Shown: positions 14,958 through 23,853 of the stretch, piece by piece
Position numbering within the stretch: position 1 is the stretch's first letter
Layout: the number at the start of each line of letters is the position of its first letter
Program-made: the position numbers and the translations under genes
Assembly (NCBI GenBank): GCA_038209775.1
Contig: JBBQXK010000004.1
Coordinates: forward strand, 62,001 to 126,000
Length of the DNA: 64,000 nucleotides
Reading direction: 5' to 3'
Origin: JBBQXK01 sp038209775
GTDB lineage: Bacteria; Pseudomonadota; Alphaproteobacteria; Rhodobacterales; Rhodobacteraceae
The notes under the pieces: model-generated
The model's input: only the letters and a program-made list of their open reading frames with translations
Databases searched by the model: none
What the model was told of the DNA's origin: nothing

Positions 14958-17402
14958 ATGACGGATATGAACGTGGCCGCGCCGCTGGCGCGGGCTTTGG
15001 CCGACAAGGGCTATGCGGCGCTGACGCCGGTACAGATGGCCGTGCTGGCCGATGGTGTGGCGGGGCGCGATGTGCTGGTGTCGGCGCAGACCGGGTCGGG
15101 CAAGACGGTGGCCTTTGGTCTGGCGATTGCCCCCGAGGTTCTGGGCACACAGGCGCAGCTTTTGTACGCCGACAAGCCTTTGGCCCTGATCGTGGCACCC
15201 ACGCGCGAACTGGCGTTGCAGGTCGCGCGCGAATTCGAGTGGCTTTATGGCGTGGCCGGGGCCAGCCTTGCCACCTGTGTGGGCGGTATGGATTACCGCA
15301 CCGAACGGCGCGCACTGGACCGTGGTGCGCATATCGTCGTCGGCACCCCGGGCCGCCTGCGCGACCATATCGAGCGTAATTCGCTGGACATGTCGGGCAT
15401 CAAGGCGGTCGTGCTGGATGAGGCCGACGAGATGCTGGACATGGGGTTCCGCGAGGATCTGGAGTTCATCCTGTCGGGTGCGCCCGTCGAGCGCCGCACG
15501 CTGATGTTCTCGGCCACGGTGCCGAAGGAAATCGCCCAGATGGCCGCGACGTTCCAGCGCGATGCGCTGCGGATCGTGGCGCAGGGCGAATCGCGTCAGC
15601 ATGTGGATATCGAGTACCGCTCGCTGTCCGTGGCGCCCCGCGACAAGGAACATGCGATCTTCAACGTGCTGCGGTTCTACGAGTCGCGCTCGGCGCTGGT
15701 GTTCTGCAAGACGCGCGCGAACGTGAACCACATGATGGCCCGGATGGGCAACCGGGGGTTCCAGGTGGTGGCGCTGTCGGGTGAACTGAGCCAACAGGAA
15801 CGGACGCACGCGCTGCAGGCGCTGCGCGATGGCCGCGCACGGGTGTGCATCGCGACCGACGTGGCGGCGCGGGGGATCGACCTGCCGGGGCTGGATCTGG
15901 TGATCCATGCGGACTTGCCCACCAATTCCGAGGTGCTGCTGCACCGGTCGGGGCGGACCGGGCGCGCGGGGTCAAAGGGGGTTTCGTGCCTGATCGTGAC
16001 GCCTGCCGAATTCAAGAAGGCCCAGCGGTTGCTGCAAGGCGCCAAGGTTGTGGCCGAATGGGGCAAGGCCCCCTCGGCGGACGAGGTGCAGGAGCGTGAC
16101 GATACCCGCATCCTGTCGCACCCTGCCCTTGCCGCCGGAGCCGAGGATGAGGCAGGTCTTGCCGCCACCCTCCTTGATCAGTTCGGCCCCGACCGTGTCG
16201 CCGCCGCCTTCATCCGCCTGTGGCGTGAAGGGCGGTCTGCGCCCGAGGTGCTGTCCGACACCGCCAGTCCCGACGCCGCCGCCCGTGCGCCCCGCGAACG
16301 GGGCGAGTTCGGGCCATCGGTGTGGTTCGCGCTGAATGTGGGCCACGAGGGGCGGGCCGAGGCGCGCTGGTTGTTGCCCAAGATCTGCGATGCGGGGGGG
16401 ATTGCCAAGGACGGCATCGGGGCCATCCGGGTGCAGCAGGCCGAGACGTTTGTGCAGATTGCCGATGGCGACGCGCCCCGCTTTGGCCAGATGCTGGAGA
16501 TTGCGCCGGGTCTGACAATGCGCCGCCTGCCGGGTGAGCCGGTGATCGAGGGCCGCCCTGCGGCCCGCCCCGCCGCGCCGCGTGCGGCAGCGCCCCGTGC
16601 GCAGGCAACCGCTCCAGCCGCAACCGAGGCCCGCCCTGCGGCGCGCCACGACAAACCCGCCTATGTCCCGAAACCGCCACGCGTCGTGGAACCGGGTGAC
16701 GCCGATACCCCGCGCCCGGCCGCAGCATCCCCCGCTGCCCCCGCCCCCGCCCGGGTTTCGCCCCCGGTCGAGGCCACAGCCCCGGCCCGCAAACCCTATG
16801 CCCCGCGCGCGCCGAAGGCCGAGGATGACCGCAAGCCCTATGCACCGCGCAAGCCCTATGCACCGCGTGATGGCGGCGACCGGCCTTCCGATCCGCCGCG
16901 CGCCGAGGCTGGCACGAAACCCTGGCGTCCGCGTGAAGGCGGCGAAGGGCTGGAGCCGAAGAAACCGCGCTGGAAGGCTGAGGGCGGCCCGGCGAAACCC
17001 GGCAGCTATGCGTCACACGGGGCGCGGTCACATGCCGGTGCGGGCAAATCCACCGGCTACAAATCGCACAAGGCCGATGATGGCCCGCGCCCGGCGCGCG
17101 CCTATGCGCCCCGCCCCGCACCGGACGGTGCCGCACCGCGCCCTTACGCCGACAGCGCCGCCCCCCGCGCACCCCGTCCCTATGGCAAACCTGCCCCGGA
17201 CGGCGCACCTGCCCGCCCGCCGCGCCCCTTTGGCAAACCCGGAACAGACGGCAAACCCGCCCGCGCCCCGGGGTTCAAGTCGCACAAGTCGGAAGGCGGC
17301 GGCAAACCGGCCTTCAAACCCCGCCCGAAACCCGCCACCCCCCCGGTCGACGCCCGCGACACGTCAAAACGCTTTGTCCCCCCCCGCAAGCCCAAGGCAT
17401 GA
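14958..17402 (+). CDS. DEAD-box RNA helicase with DbpA-like domain and long basic tail
   Basis: An 814-aa ATP-dependent RNA helicase of the DeaD/CsdA type. The core shows the Q motif (TPVQ), Walker A AQTGSGKT (43-50), PTRELALQ, TPGR, DEAD (154-157), FSAT, ARGIDLP and HRSGRTGRAG. A DbpA/CsdA-type RNA-binding module follows (WFALNVGHEGRAEARWLLPK...). The last 270 or so residues are a disordered Pro/Ala/Arg/Lys tail with KPYAPR and KSHK repeats, as in helicases that act in ribosome assembly or RNA degradosomes. The frame is open to a GTG at 14904, but the ATG at 14958 begins the conserved part. Confidence 0.93.
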   Translation: MTDMNVAAPLARALADKGYAALTPVQMAVLADGVAGRDVLVSAQTGSGKTVAFGLAIAPEVLGTQAQLLYADKPLALIVAPTRELALQVAREFEWLYGVAGASLATCVGGMDYRTERRALDRGAHIVVGTPGRLRDHIERNSLDMSGIKAVVLDEADEMLDMGFREDLEFILSGAPVERRTLMFSATVPKEIAQMAATFQRDALRIVAQGESRQHVDIEYRSLSVAPRDKEHAIFNVLRFYESRSALVFCKTRANVNHMMARMGNRGFQVVALSGELSQQERTHALQALRDGRARVCIATDVAARGIDLPGLDLVIHADLPTNSEVLLHRSGRTGRAGSKGVSCLIVTPAEFKKAQRLLQGAKVVAEWGKAPSADEVQERDDTRILSHPALAAGAEDEAGLAATLLDQFGPDRVAAAFIRLWREGRSAPEVLSDTASPDAAARAPRERGEFGPSVWFALNVGHEGRAEARWLLPKICDAGGIAKDGIGAIRVQQAETFVQIADGDAPRFGQMLEIAPGLTMRRLPGEPVIEGRPAARPAAPRAAAPRAQATAPAATEARPAARHDKPAYVPKPPRVVEPGDADTPRPAAASPAAPAPARVSPPVEATAPARKPYAPRAPKAEDDRKPYAPRKPYAPRDGGDRPSDPPRAEAGTKPWRPREGGEGLEPKKPRWKAEGGPAKPGSYASHGARSHAGAGKSTGYKSHKADDGPRPARAYAPRPAPDGAAPRPYADSAAPRAPRPYGKPAPDGAPARPPRPFGKPGTDGKPARAPGFKSHKSEGGGKPAFKPRPKPATPPVDARDTSKRFVPPRKPKA

Positions 17403-17423
17403 AAGGGGGGGCAGTTCCCCCTT
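17403..17423 (+). terminator. Hairpin after the helicase gene
   Basis: AAGGGGG / CCCCCTT with a 7-nt loop starts at the helicase stop codon. No T run follows, so termination would be weak or Rho-assisted. It is directly followed by a repeat element copy. Confidence 0.45.
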
Positions 17424-17478
17424 CCGGCTTCACCTTGCCCAAATACTCCGGGGTCCGGGGCAGAGCCCCGGCCAGCGG
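17423..17478 (-). repeat. Hairpin-plus-tail repeat element, copy 2
   Basis: Read on the minus strand, the stem CCGGGGC-TCT-GCCCCGG (17455-17471) is followed by ACCCCGGAGTATTTGGGCAA and GGTGAAG. It lies between the convergent helicase and potA-like genes, oriented to end the potA-side transcript. Confidence 0.7.
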
Positions 17479-17514
17479 TGCCGGACCGCTCGGCGGCGTC
17501 ACTCTGCCCGGCAT

Positions 17515-18546
17515 CTAGTCTGAAAGCGCCGTGGCCCCTCCGGGCGCCATATACAGCGCGCATGTCTGCCCCGGCACCGGGGCTTCACCCGGGGCGCAAC
17601 GCAGGTGCAGCGTCAGCGGCCCGATCTGGCCTGCGACGCGGGCAAAGGCCCCCTGAAACACCCGCGCTGTTACGGCATAGTCGCCCAAATGCACCGCGCC
17701 GTTGCCTGCCGTCAGCGTCAGGTTCTCGGGCCGGATCGCCAGCGCTGTGCCGCCGTTGCCCGCCACCGGCAGAAGGCCCAGCACGGTTTCGGCCCCCCCT
17801 GGCCCGATCGTCGCGGGCAGGATGTTGCTCTCGCCCATGAAGGTTGCGGCATAGCGGGTGCGGGGGTGGGCGTAGATGCGTTCGGGCGGGCCTGCGTCCT
17901 CGATCCGGCCCTTGTTCATGATGACGATCAGGTCCGCGACCGCCATCGCCTCTTCCTGATCGTGGGTGACGTGCAGGAAGGTCCGCCCTTCGCGCCGCTG
18001 CAGCCCGCGCAATTCGTCCTGCATGGCGCGGCGCAGGTTGAGGTCCAGCGCACCCAGCGGCTCATCCAGAAGCAGCATCGCGGGTTCGGTCACCAGTGCG
18101 CGGGCAAGGGCGATGCGCTGCCGCTGGCCGCCCGAGGCTTCGGTGATGCGGCGGGGGCCAAAGCCCTGCAGGCCGACCATCGCCAGCGCCGCGTCGACCT
18201 TGGCCGCGATGACGGGTTTGGTCAGACCCCGCACCGACAGCCCGAACCCCACGTTCGCAGCCACCGTCATGTGCGGGAACAGGGCATAGTCCTGAAACAC
18301 CGTCGCTGTCGGGCGCTGTGCCGGGGGCATCAGGGTGATGTCCAGCCCGTCCAGCACGATGCGCCCCGCCGTGGGTGCGGTGAACCCGCCCAGCATCGAC
18401 AGAAGCGTGGTCTTGCCCGACCCCGACGCGCCCAGAAGGACAACATAGGTGCCCGCAGGTACCTCCAATGACAGGTCATCGACGGCGCGGGTATCACCGA
18501 AGGTCTTGGTCACGCCGATGACCGACAGGTCAGAGGATCGGGCCAT
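17515..18546 (-). CDS. Polyamine-type ABC transporter ATPase (PotA family)
   Basis: A 343-aa ATPase with Walker A GASGSGKTT, the signature SGGQRQRIALARAL, Walker B LLLDEPLGALD and a C-terminal TOBE domain. This is the energy-coupling subunit of a spermidine/putrescine-type importer. Its start overlaps the end of the permease gene by 17 bp. It is the last gene of an operon reading agmatinase-like, binding protein, permease, permease, ATPase on the minus strand. Confidence 0.93.
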   Translation of the reverse strand: MARSSDLSVIGVTKTFGDTRAVDDLSLEVPAGTYVVLLGASGSGKTTLLSMLGGFTAPTAGRIVLDGLDITLMPPAQRPTATVFQDYALFPHMTVAANVGFGLSVRGLTKPVIAAKVDAALAMVGLQGFGPRRITEASGGQRQRIALARALVTEPAMLLLDEPLGALDLNLRRAMQDELRGLQRREGRTFLHVTHDQEEAMAVADLIVIMNKGRIEDAGPPERIYAHPRTRYAATFMGESNILPATIGPGGAETVLGLLPVAGNGGTALAIRPENLTLTAGNGAVHLGDYAVTARVFQGAFARVAGQIGPLTLHLRCAPGEAPVPGQTCALYMAPGGATALSD

Positions 18547-19315
18547 CTTTGCGCCTTTTCAACAGGAACCCCTCAACCACCAATGCCGCCGCCACCGACA
18601 CCAGAAACACCAGCGTGCCGGCGGCATTGGTCTGCGGGTCGAGACCCGTGCGCAGAAGGCCCCAGATCACCACCGGCAGGGTGGGATCGAAGCCCGACAG
18701 CAGGAAGGCCACGATGAATTCATCCCAACTGAAGGTGAAACACAGCGCAAACGCCGCAATCAGCGCCACGCGCAGCGAGGGCACGGTGACGCGCCAGAAC
18801 ACCTGTGCCTCGGACGCCCCCAGATCACGGGCGGCCATTTCCAGCCGCGCCTGGGGGGCGTCGAACTGGACGTAGAGGATGGCGAACGCGAGGGGCAGGT
18901 TCAGCACGACGTGGCCCACGATCACCAGCCCCAGCGATTTCGGCACCAGTCCCCCGGTCGCCACCAACAGGCCCAGCCCCACCACCAGATACGACACCGT
19001 CAGCGGCATCAGGATCATCGCCTCGATCAGACCCCGCCCCGGCACGCGGTGGCGGGCAAGGCCCCAGCCGGCCAGCATCGCAAGGCCGGTCGACAGTGCC
19101 GCCGACACCCCGGCCACCATGACCGAATTGAGCGTGGCTGTGGTCACGCGCGGGTTGGTCAGGATGCGCCCGTACCATTCCAGCGTCGGCCCCTTGAACG
19201 GCGGCACCGGCACCCGGCCATCGTGCAGCGAGAACAACACCAGCGTGATCACCGGCAGATAGATGAACACCAGCATCGGCAGCAACACGGCCAGGGTCAC
19301 CGCACCGCGCCTCAT
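18530..19315 (-). CDS. Polyamine-type ABC transporter permease (PotC family)
   Basis: A 261-aa inner-membrane permease with six predicted helices. The EAA loop reads AARDLGASEAQVFWRVTVP, which contacts the ATPase. It is the second permease of the operon. Its ATG overlaps the stop of the preceding permease gene (ATGA at 19312-19315), showing tight coupling. Confidence 0.93.
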   Translation of the reverse strand: MRRGAVTLAVLLPMLVFIYLPVITLVLFSLHDGRVPVPPFKGPTLEWYGRILTNPRVTTATLNSVMVAGVSAALSTGLAMLAGWGLARHRVPGRGLIEAMILMPLTVSYLVVGLGLLVATGGLVPKSLGLVIVGHVVLNLPLAFAILYVQFDAPQARLEMAARDLGASEAQVFWRVTVPSLRVALIAAFALCFTFSWDEFIVAFLLSGFDPTLPVVIWGLLRTGLDPQTNAAGTLVFLVSVAAALVVEGFLLKRRKDGPIL

Positions 19316-20187
19316 CCCCGGTCCGCCGTCAGCCGCCGCGCCAGCACCAGATAGGCCGCAGCCACCACAACCATCATCACCACCGACAGCGCCGCCGCCA
19401 TCGGCACGTCACCCCGCCGCTGGATCTGCATCATGATCGTCTGCGGCAGGACAAGGTCGTTGTTCCCCCCCAGGATCTGCGGCGTCACGTAGTCGCCCAT
19501 CACCACCACCACGATCAGAAACGCCCCCGCCGCCAGCCCCGGCACCGACAGGGGCAGCACGATGCGCAGGAACACCTGCGCGCCTGACGCCCCAAGGTCA
19601 CGCGCGGCCAGCATCAGGCGGGGGTTGATGCGGGAAAGGCTGGCATAGATTGTCAGCGTCGCCAGCATGGTGAAGAAATGCACGAACCCCATCACCGTCG
19701 CCGCCCGGTTGAACGACAGAGGCAGGGGGGCGTCGGTCAGACCGATGGCGATCAGCGTCTGGTTCACCACCCCGTTCGGCGCCAGCACCAGAAGCCACGC
19801 ATAGGACCGCACCACATAAGACGTCCAGAACGGCAGCACGCATAGCATCAGGCACAGCCGCTGCAGATGCGGGGGCACGCGGAAGGCGATGATGGCGGCA
19901 AGTGGGAAGGCCAGCGCCAGCGAGATTGCGGTGACAAGGCTGGTAAGGATCAGCGAATTGACCAGCGACTGCCAGAAGTACCCCTGTTCGGCAAACCGCG
20001 CGTAGTTGGCGAGGGTCAGCGTGTCGCCAACGCGGCCGCCCTTCATTTCGTACAGGCTCAGTCCCAGGATCGACAGCGTTGGCACGAGGAAGAACGCCAC
20101 CGTCCAGAGCAGCGCCGGGGCCACCAGCACCAATCCTCGCCGCCGCGCGATGCGGTCGAGCGCTATTTCGGGGGACAGGTCGGTCAT
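19312..20187 (-). CDS. Polyamine-type ABC transporter permease (PotB family)
   Basis: A 291-aa permease with six predicted helices and the EAA loop AARDLGASGAQVFLRIVLP. It pairs with the PotC-like subunit. Start: ATG at 20187 (MTDLSPEIALDR); an ATG at 20199 adds four residues and cannot be excluded. A perfect 43-bp inverted repeat lies between it and the upstream binding-protein gene, so expression is likely lower than that of the binding protein. Confidence 0.92.
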   Translation of the reverse strand: MTDLSPEIALDRIARRRGLVLVAPALLWTVAFFLVPTLSILGLSLYEMKGGRVGDTLTLANYARFAEQGYFWQSLVNSLILTSLVTAISLALAFPLAAIIAFRVPPHLQRLCLMLCVLPFWTSYVVRSYAWLLVLAPNGVVNQTLIAIGLTDAPLPLSFNRAATVMGFVHFFTMLATLTIYASLSRINPRLMLAARDLGASGAQVFLRIVLPLSVPGLAAGAFLIVVVVMGDYVTPQILGGNNDLVLPQTIMMQIQRRGDVPMAAALSVVMMVVVAAAYLVLARRLTADRG

Positions 20188-20217
20188 CGCGCGGCCCATT
20201 CCGGTGCCGTCGCATCA

Positions 20218-20316
20218 CCCTCACCCCCCGCCCCTCTCCCCAAGTGGGAGAGGGGAGTCAGGTCAGTGCCAGGTGACTCCCCTCTCCCACTTGGGGAGAG
20301 GGGCGGGGGGTGAGGG
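20218..20316. repeat. Perfect 43-bp inverted repeat between binding protein and permease genes
   Basis: The arm at 20218-20260 is the exact reverse complement of 20274-20316, with a 13-nt spacer. Each arm is pyrimidine/purine-biased (CCCTCACCCCCCGCCCCTCT at the start). In RNA this makes a very stable stem within the operon. Such stems usually protect the upstream message and reduce read-through, giving more binding protein than permease. The arm also resembles REP-like sequences of many proteobacteria. Confidence 0.9.
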
Positions 20317-20340
20317 CGTGCAAGGCTGGCCATAGCACGC

Positions 20341-21384
20341 TCAGTTCTGGATCACTTCGGCCCAAAGGTCCTGCATCGCTTTGTCCATCGCCTCGGTCGG
20401 CGAATAGTAGGGATAGGATTTCGCCAGGAACCCGGGCTGTTCATCCCACCGCAGCGTGGCCTTTTGCGCGTCGGTCAGCGTGGCTTTGCTGTTGGCGGGC
20501 ATGCCCCAGTAGCACGACGATGTTGCCAGCAACGCCTGCCCTTCGGGCGACAGCACATATTGCACGAACTGCGTTGCGGCCTCTTTCTTCTCTGACGCGG
20601 CCATCACACCGATGGCCTGCTGCCAGCGCACGCCGCCCACATCGGGCAGCACCCAGTCAAGGTTCGGCTGATCCGCCTGCAACCCCGCCACGGCGTATTC
20701 GCCGCCCCCCACCAGTATCCCCACTTGTCCGGTGGCAAGCGCGGTCTGCGACGTCACCACATCGCCGATAAGGGCCGAATTGGCGCGGATGGCGGACAGT
20801 TGTTCCTTGATGGCCGGCAGGTCGGCCTCGGTCAGGTCGGACGGGGCCTTGCCCATCGCGATGGCCAGTTGCGAGATGACGGGCAGGTAATAGTCGTAGA
20901 TCGCGATCTGCCCGGCCATCGCGGGGTCTGACAGGGTGGCGATGTCGCGCGCCTGTTCCAGTGTCACCTTGGCGCTGTCAAACGCGATGGCGTTGTAGCC
21001 GAACTTTTCCGGCACGGCATAAAGGACGCCGTCGACGGTGTGGTAATCGTCAAGCCGCACCTCGGGGAACACATCGGCCAAGGGGAACGCCGCCGGGTCG
21101 AGCGGGGCCAGAAGGCCGCGTTCGACGACGCGCTTTACATCCGTGGTATCCACCACGAACACATCCCAATCGCCCGGCTGTGACTGGTCGATCAGCGACA
21201 GCGCGGTGCCGGTGCCTTCGTAATCGCGGACGTTGACGGTGATGCCGGTCGCGGCGGTGAACGGTTCAAGGAAAGCGGGGTCGGTGTGGTCACACCAGAC
21301 CAGTGCGTTGATCTCTTGCGCCATCGCGGGGCGACAAAGTGCTGTGGTGGCCAGCACCACGGCAATCAGTTTCGAACCATTCAT
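20341..21384 (-). CDS. Polyamine-type ABC transporter substrate-binding protein (PotD/PotF-like)
   Basis: A 347-aa periplasmic protein with the signal peptide MNGSKLIAVVLATTALCRPAMA and a mature start EINALVWCDHTDP. It follows the PotD pattern of short strand plus TGITVNVRDYEGTGTAL, and the GDWDVFVVDTTD segment. The ligand is a cationic amine by family. With a ureohydrolase as the upstream operon partner, agmatine or a guanidino acid is a reasonable guess. Two cysteines are present in the mature protein. Confidence 0.88.
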   Translation of the reverse strand: MNGSKLIAVVLATTALCRPAMAQEINALVWCDHTDPAFLEPFTAATGITVNVRDYEGTGTALSLIDQSQPGDWDVFVVDTTDVKRVVERGLLAPLDPAAFPLADVFPEVRLDDYHTVDGVLYAVPEKFGYNAIAFDSAKVTLEQARDIATLSDPAMAGQIAIYDYYLPVISQLAIAMGKAPSDLTEADLPAIKEQLSAIRANSALIGDVVTSQTALATGQVGILVGGGEYAVAGLQADQPNLDWVLPDVGGVRWQQAIGVMAASEKKEAATQFVQYVLSPEGQALLATSSCYWGMPANSKATLTDAQKATLRWDEQPGFLAKSYPYYSPTEAMDKAMQDLWAEVIQN

Positions 21385-21401
21385 TCACATTCTCCCCATT
21401 G

Positions 21402-22376
21402 TCATGATTTGGCCAGCCGGTGGCGCACCACCGGCGGCAGGACGCACAGCATTTCGTACAAGAGGTTCGCCGCCACCAGCGCGGTATTGCCCGACGGGTC
21501 ATAGGGGGGCGACACCTCGACCAGATCACAGCCGACGATATTCAGCCCCGCACAGCCGCGAATGATTTCCAACGCCTGCCAGATGGTCAGGCCGCCGATT
21601 TCCACGGTTCCGGTGCCGGGGGCAAAGGCGGGGTCGAGACTGTCGATGTCATAGGTCAGGTACACCGGGGCATCGCCGATCTTTGCCCTTATGTCGGCCA
21701 TCAGCGGGGTGAGGGATTTGTACCAGCACTCTTCGGCCTGCACCACCGTCCAGCCCTGAGCGCGGCCCCAGTCGAAATCTTCGGGCGCGTAGCCCGTGCC
21801 GCGCAGGCCGATCTGGAACACGCGGTCGTTCAGCAGACAGCCATCCTCCCACGCACGGCGAAAGGGGGTACCGTGGGCGACCTTTTCGCCGAACATGGTG
21901 TCGTTGATGTCGGCATGGGCATCGACGTGGATCAGCGCCACCGGGCCATGCCGTTCCTTGATCGCGCGCAGGATCGGCCAGGTCAGCGTGTGGTCGCCGC
22001 CCATCGTCAGGGGGATGCAGCCATGGGCAAGGATGCCTGCATGGTGCGCGGTGATGATGTCGACGGTCTTTTTCAGATCAAAGGTGTTGATCGGCACGTC
22101 GCCCACGTCGGCCACCTGCATCGCCTCGAACGGGGCGGCACCGGTGGCCATGTTGTAGGGGCGCAACATCACGCTTTCGGCCCTGATCTGGCGCGGGCCG
22201 TGGCGGGTGCCGGAGCGGTTGGAGGTGCCGATGTCCATGGGGATACCCACGAAACAGGCGTCCAGCCCCGCCGCATCTGACGCCACCGGCAGGCGCATCA
22301 TGCTGCCCGGGCCGCCGAAACGGGGCATGTCGTTGCCGCCAAGGGGTTGGTTGAAGCGGGGGGCCGGTTCGGTCAT
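21402..22376 (-). CDS. Ureohydrolase: agmatinase / guanidinobutyrase-like
   Basis: A 324-aa manganese enzyme of the arginase/agmatinase family. The metal ligands are visible as His129 (GGDHT), Asp152, His154 and Asp156 (DAHADIND), and Asp243 and Asp245 (YDIDSLDPAFAPGTGT). It removes urea from a guanidino compound. The N-terminus NQPLGGNDMPRFGG resembles guanidinobutyrases as much as agmatinases, so the substrate could be agmatine or 4-guanidinobutyrate. The frame is open to 22565, but the ATG at 22376 starts the conserved region. It is first in the operon with the polyamine-type importer, 17 bp before the binding-protein gene. Confidence 0.9.
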   Translation of the reverse strand: MTEPAPRFNQPLGGNDMPRFGGPGSMMRLPVASDAAGLDACFVGIPMDIGTSNRSGTRHGPRQIRAESVMLRPYNMATGAAPFEAMQVADVGDVPINTFDLKKTVDIITAHHAGILAHGCIPLTMGGDHTLTWPILRAIKERHGPVALIHVDAHADINDTMFGEKVAHGTPFRRAWEDGCLLNDRVFQIGLRGTGYAPEDFDWGRAQGWTVVQAEECWYKSLTPLMADIRAKIGDAPVYLTYDIDSLDPAFAPGTGTVEIGGLTIWQALEIIRGCAGLNIVGCDLVEVSPPYDPSGNTALVAANLLYEMLCVLPPVVRHRLAKS

Positions 22377-22458
22377 CGGAGCCTCGGGGGGTAAAGGGGA
22401 GCGGCGGTTACGAGGAAAGGGTGCCGGGCGGGGTTTGACAAGTGGGCATGTATCGCCA

Positions 22459-23853
22459 TCACGCCTCTGGTCCACCCGTCTGCCCAACAAAGCTGCACCG
22501 AACCCGCAACCCCCGCCCGCCGGCCCCGGGAAAGAAACCGCAGGTTGCGTTGAACAGCGCGGCAATCTCGGTCACGATGGCCAGCCCAAGGCCGTACCCC
22601 GCCCCCGCCGACCCCGGTGCGGCCATCTTGCGCGGGCCGCTGGCGTCCAATGCGCGCATCCGGTCGGGGGGCAGGCCGGGGCCGTTATCCTCAACCTCCA
22701 GCGAGGTGCCTTGCGGGTCGGGCCGGACGCGGGCGGTGACCACGGCACCCGTGCCCGCATAGGCCAGCGCATTGTCCAGAAGGTTGCGCAGCAATTCGGC
22801 CACCAGCACGGGTTCGGCCATCACGATGGCACTGTCCGGCCCCTCGTACCCCAGATCGACGCCCCTTGCGTGGGCGGCGGGCAGAAGTTCCGCCGTCAGC
22901 GCGCGTGCAAGCTGCGCCAGATCGACCGGCAACAGGCCGCCCGCGCTGGCCGCCGCATCCACCCGCGCCAGCGCCAGAAGCTGTGCCAGGACGCGCTCGG
23001 CCCGCACCAGTGCGGCGTCGGCCTTGGCCATCGCCTCTTCGGCCTGTGCGGGGGCTGTCGCACGGCGGGCCAGCGCCAGTTGCGTGCGCATCGCGGCCAG
23101 AGGGGTGCGCAACTGGTGACTGGCGTTGCCGGTAAAGTGGCGCAGGGCCGCAAGGGCGGTGTCAAGGCGACCCATGAAGGAATTGATGGCATCCACAAGG
23201 GGGGCCGCTTCGGCGGGTACGGGGGCGGTCAGGGTGCGCAAGTCTTCGGGGGTGCGTTGCGCGATGGCCTGACCCAGACGGTCAAGGGGGCGCAGGGCCA
23301 GCGTCACCGCCAGCCACACCACCCCGGCCGTCGCTGCAATCAGCGCCAACAGGCGCAGGGCGGACCGCAGCAGGATCGCCCGCGCCAGTGCATCCCGCGC
23401 CAGCGTGGATTCGGCCACCGTCACCGTGAAGGGGATGGATTCCGCCCCCGTTGACACCTGCCGCAGCAGGGTCGCGCTGCGGATTGCTACCGCGCCAAAG
23501 GTGGCATCGGCAAAGCCCAGTCCGTCGTCGCCATGGGGTACGGGGATCAGCGTGTCGTACCCGGTCAGGAAATGCCCCACCGGCCCGTCCACCCGGTAGA
23601 ACACCTTATCCTCGGCGGTCGAGGCCAGCATTTCGAGGGCGGAATAGGGGATATCCACCTCCAGCCCCCCGGCCTCGTCCACCGTCACACGCTCGGCAAT
23701 TGCCAGTGCTGACCCGGCCAGCACCCGGTCGGACACGCCTTGCGCGGTGCGCACAGCCTCGCGCCAGGTGTCGGCAAGGGCCAAGAGGCCGAGGGTCATT
23801 GTGGCCATGAGCAGCCACAGGAGCAGTCGGCGGCGCAGGGAATAGGCGGTCAT
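22459..23853 (-). CDS. Sensor histidine kinase, TctE-like
   Basis: A 464-aa membrane kinase. It has two membrane helices (about 10-28 and 163-187) around a periplasmic region of the 2CSK_N type, a HAMP-like linker, and the HisKA box TGNASHQLRTPLA with His246. An HATPase domain follows (DNALAYAGTG, EVEDNGPGLP, GYGLGLAIV). It overlaps the response regulator by 4 bp (ATGA), the regulator being upstream. TctDE systems sense tricarboxylates, often through a periplasmic binding protein. An orphan binding protein is encoded divergently next door. Confidence 0.9.
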   Translation of the reverse strand: MTAYSLRRRLLLWLLMATMTLGLLALADTWREAVRTAQGVSDRVLAGSALAIAERVTVDEAGGLEVDIPYSALEMLASTAEDKVFYRVDGPVGHFLTGYDTLIPVPHGDDGLGFADATFGAVAIRSATLLRQVSTGAESIPFTVTVAESTLARDALARAILLRSALRLLALIAATAGVVWLAVTLALRPLDRLGQAIAQRTPEDLRTLTAPVPAEAAPLVDAINSFMGRLDTALAALRHFTGNASHQLRTPLAAMRTQLALARRATAPAQAEEAMAKADAALVRAERVLAQLLALARVDAAASAGGLLPVDLAQLARALTAELLPAAHARGVDLGYEGPDSAIVMAEPVLVAELLRNLLDNALAYAGTGAVVTARVRPDPQGTSLEVEDNGPGLPPDRMRALDASGPRKMAAPGSAGAGYGLGLAIVTEIAALFNATCGFFPGAGGRGLRVRCSFVGQTGGPEA

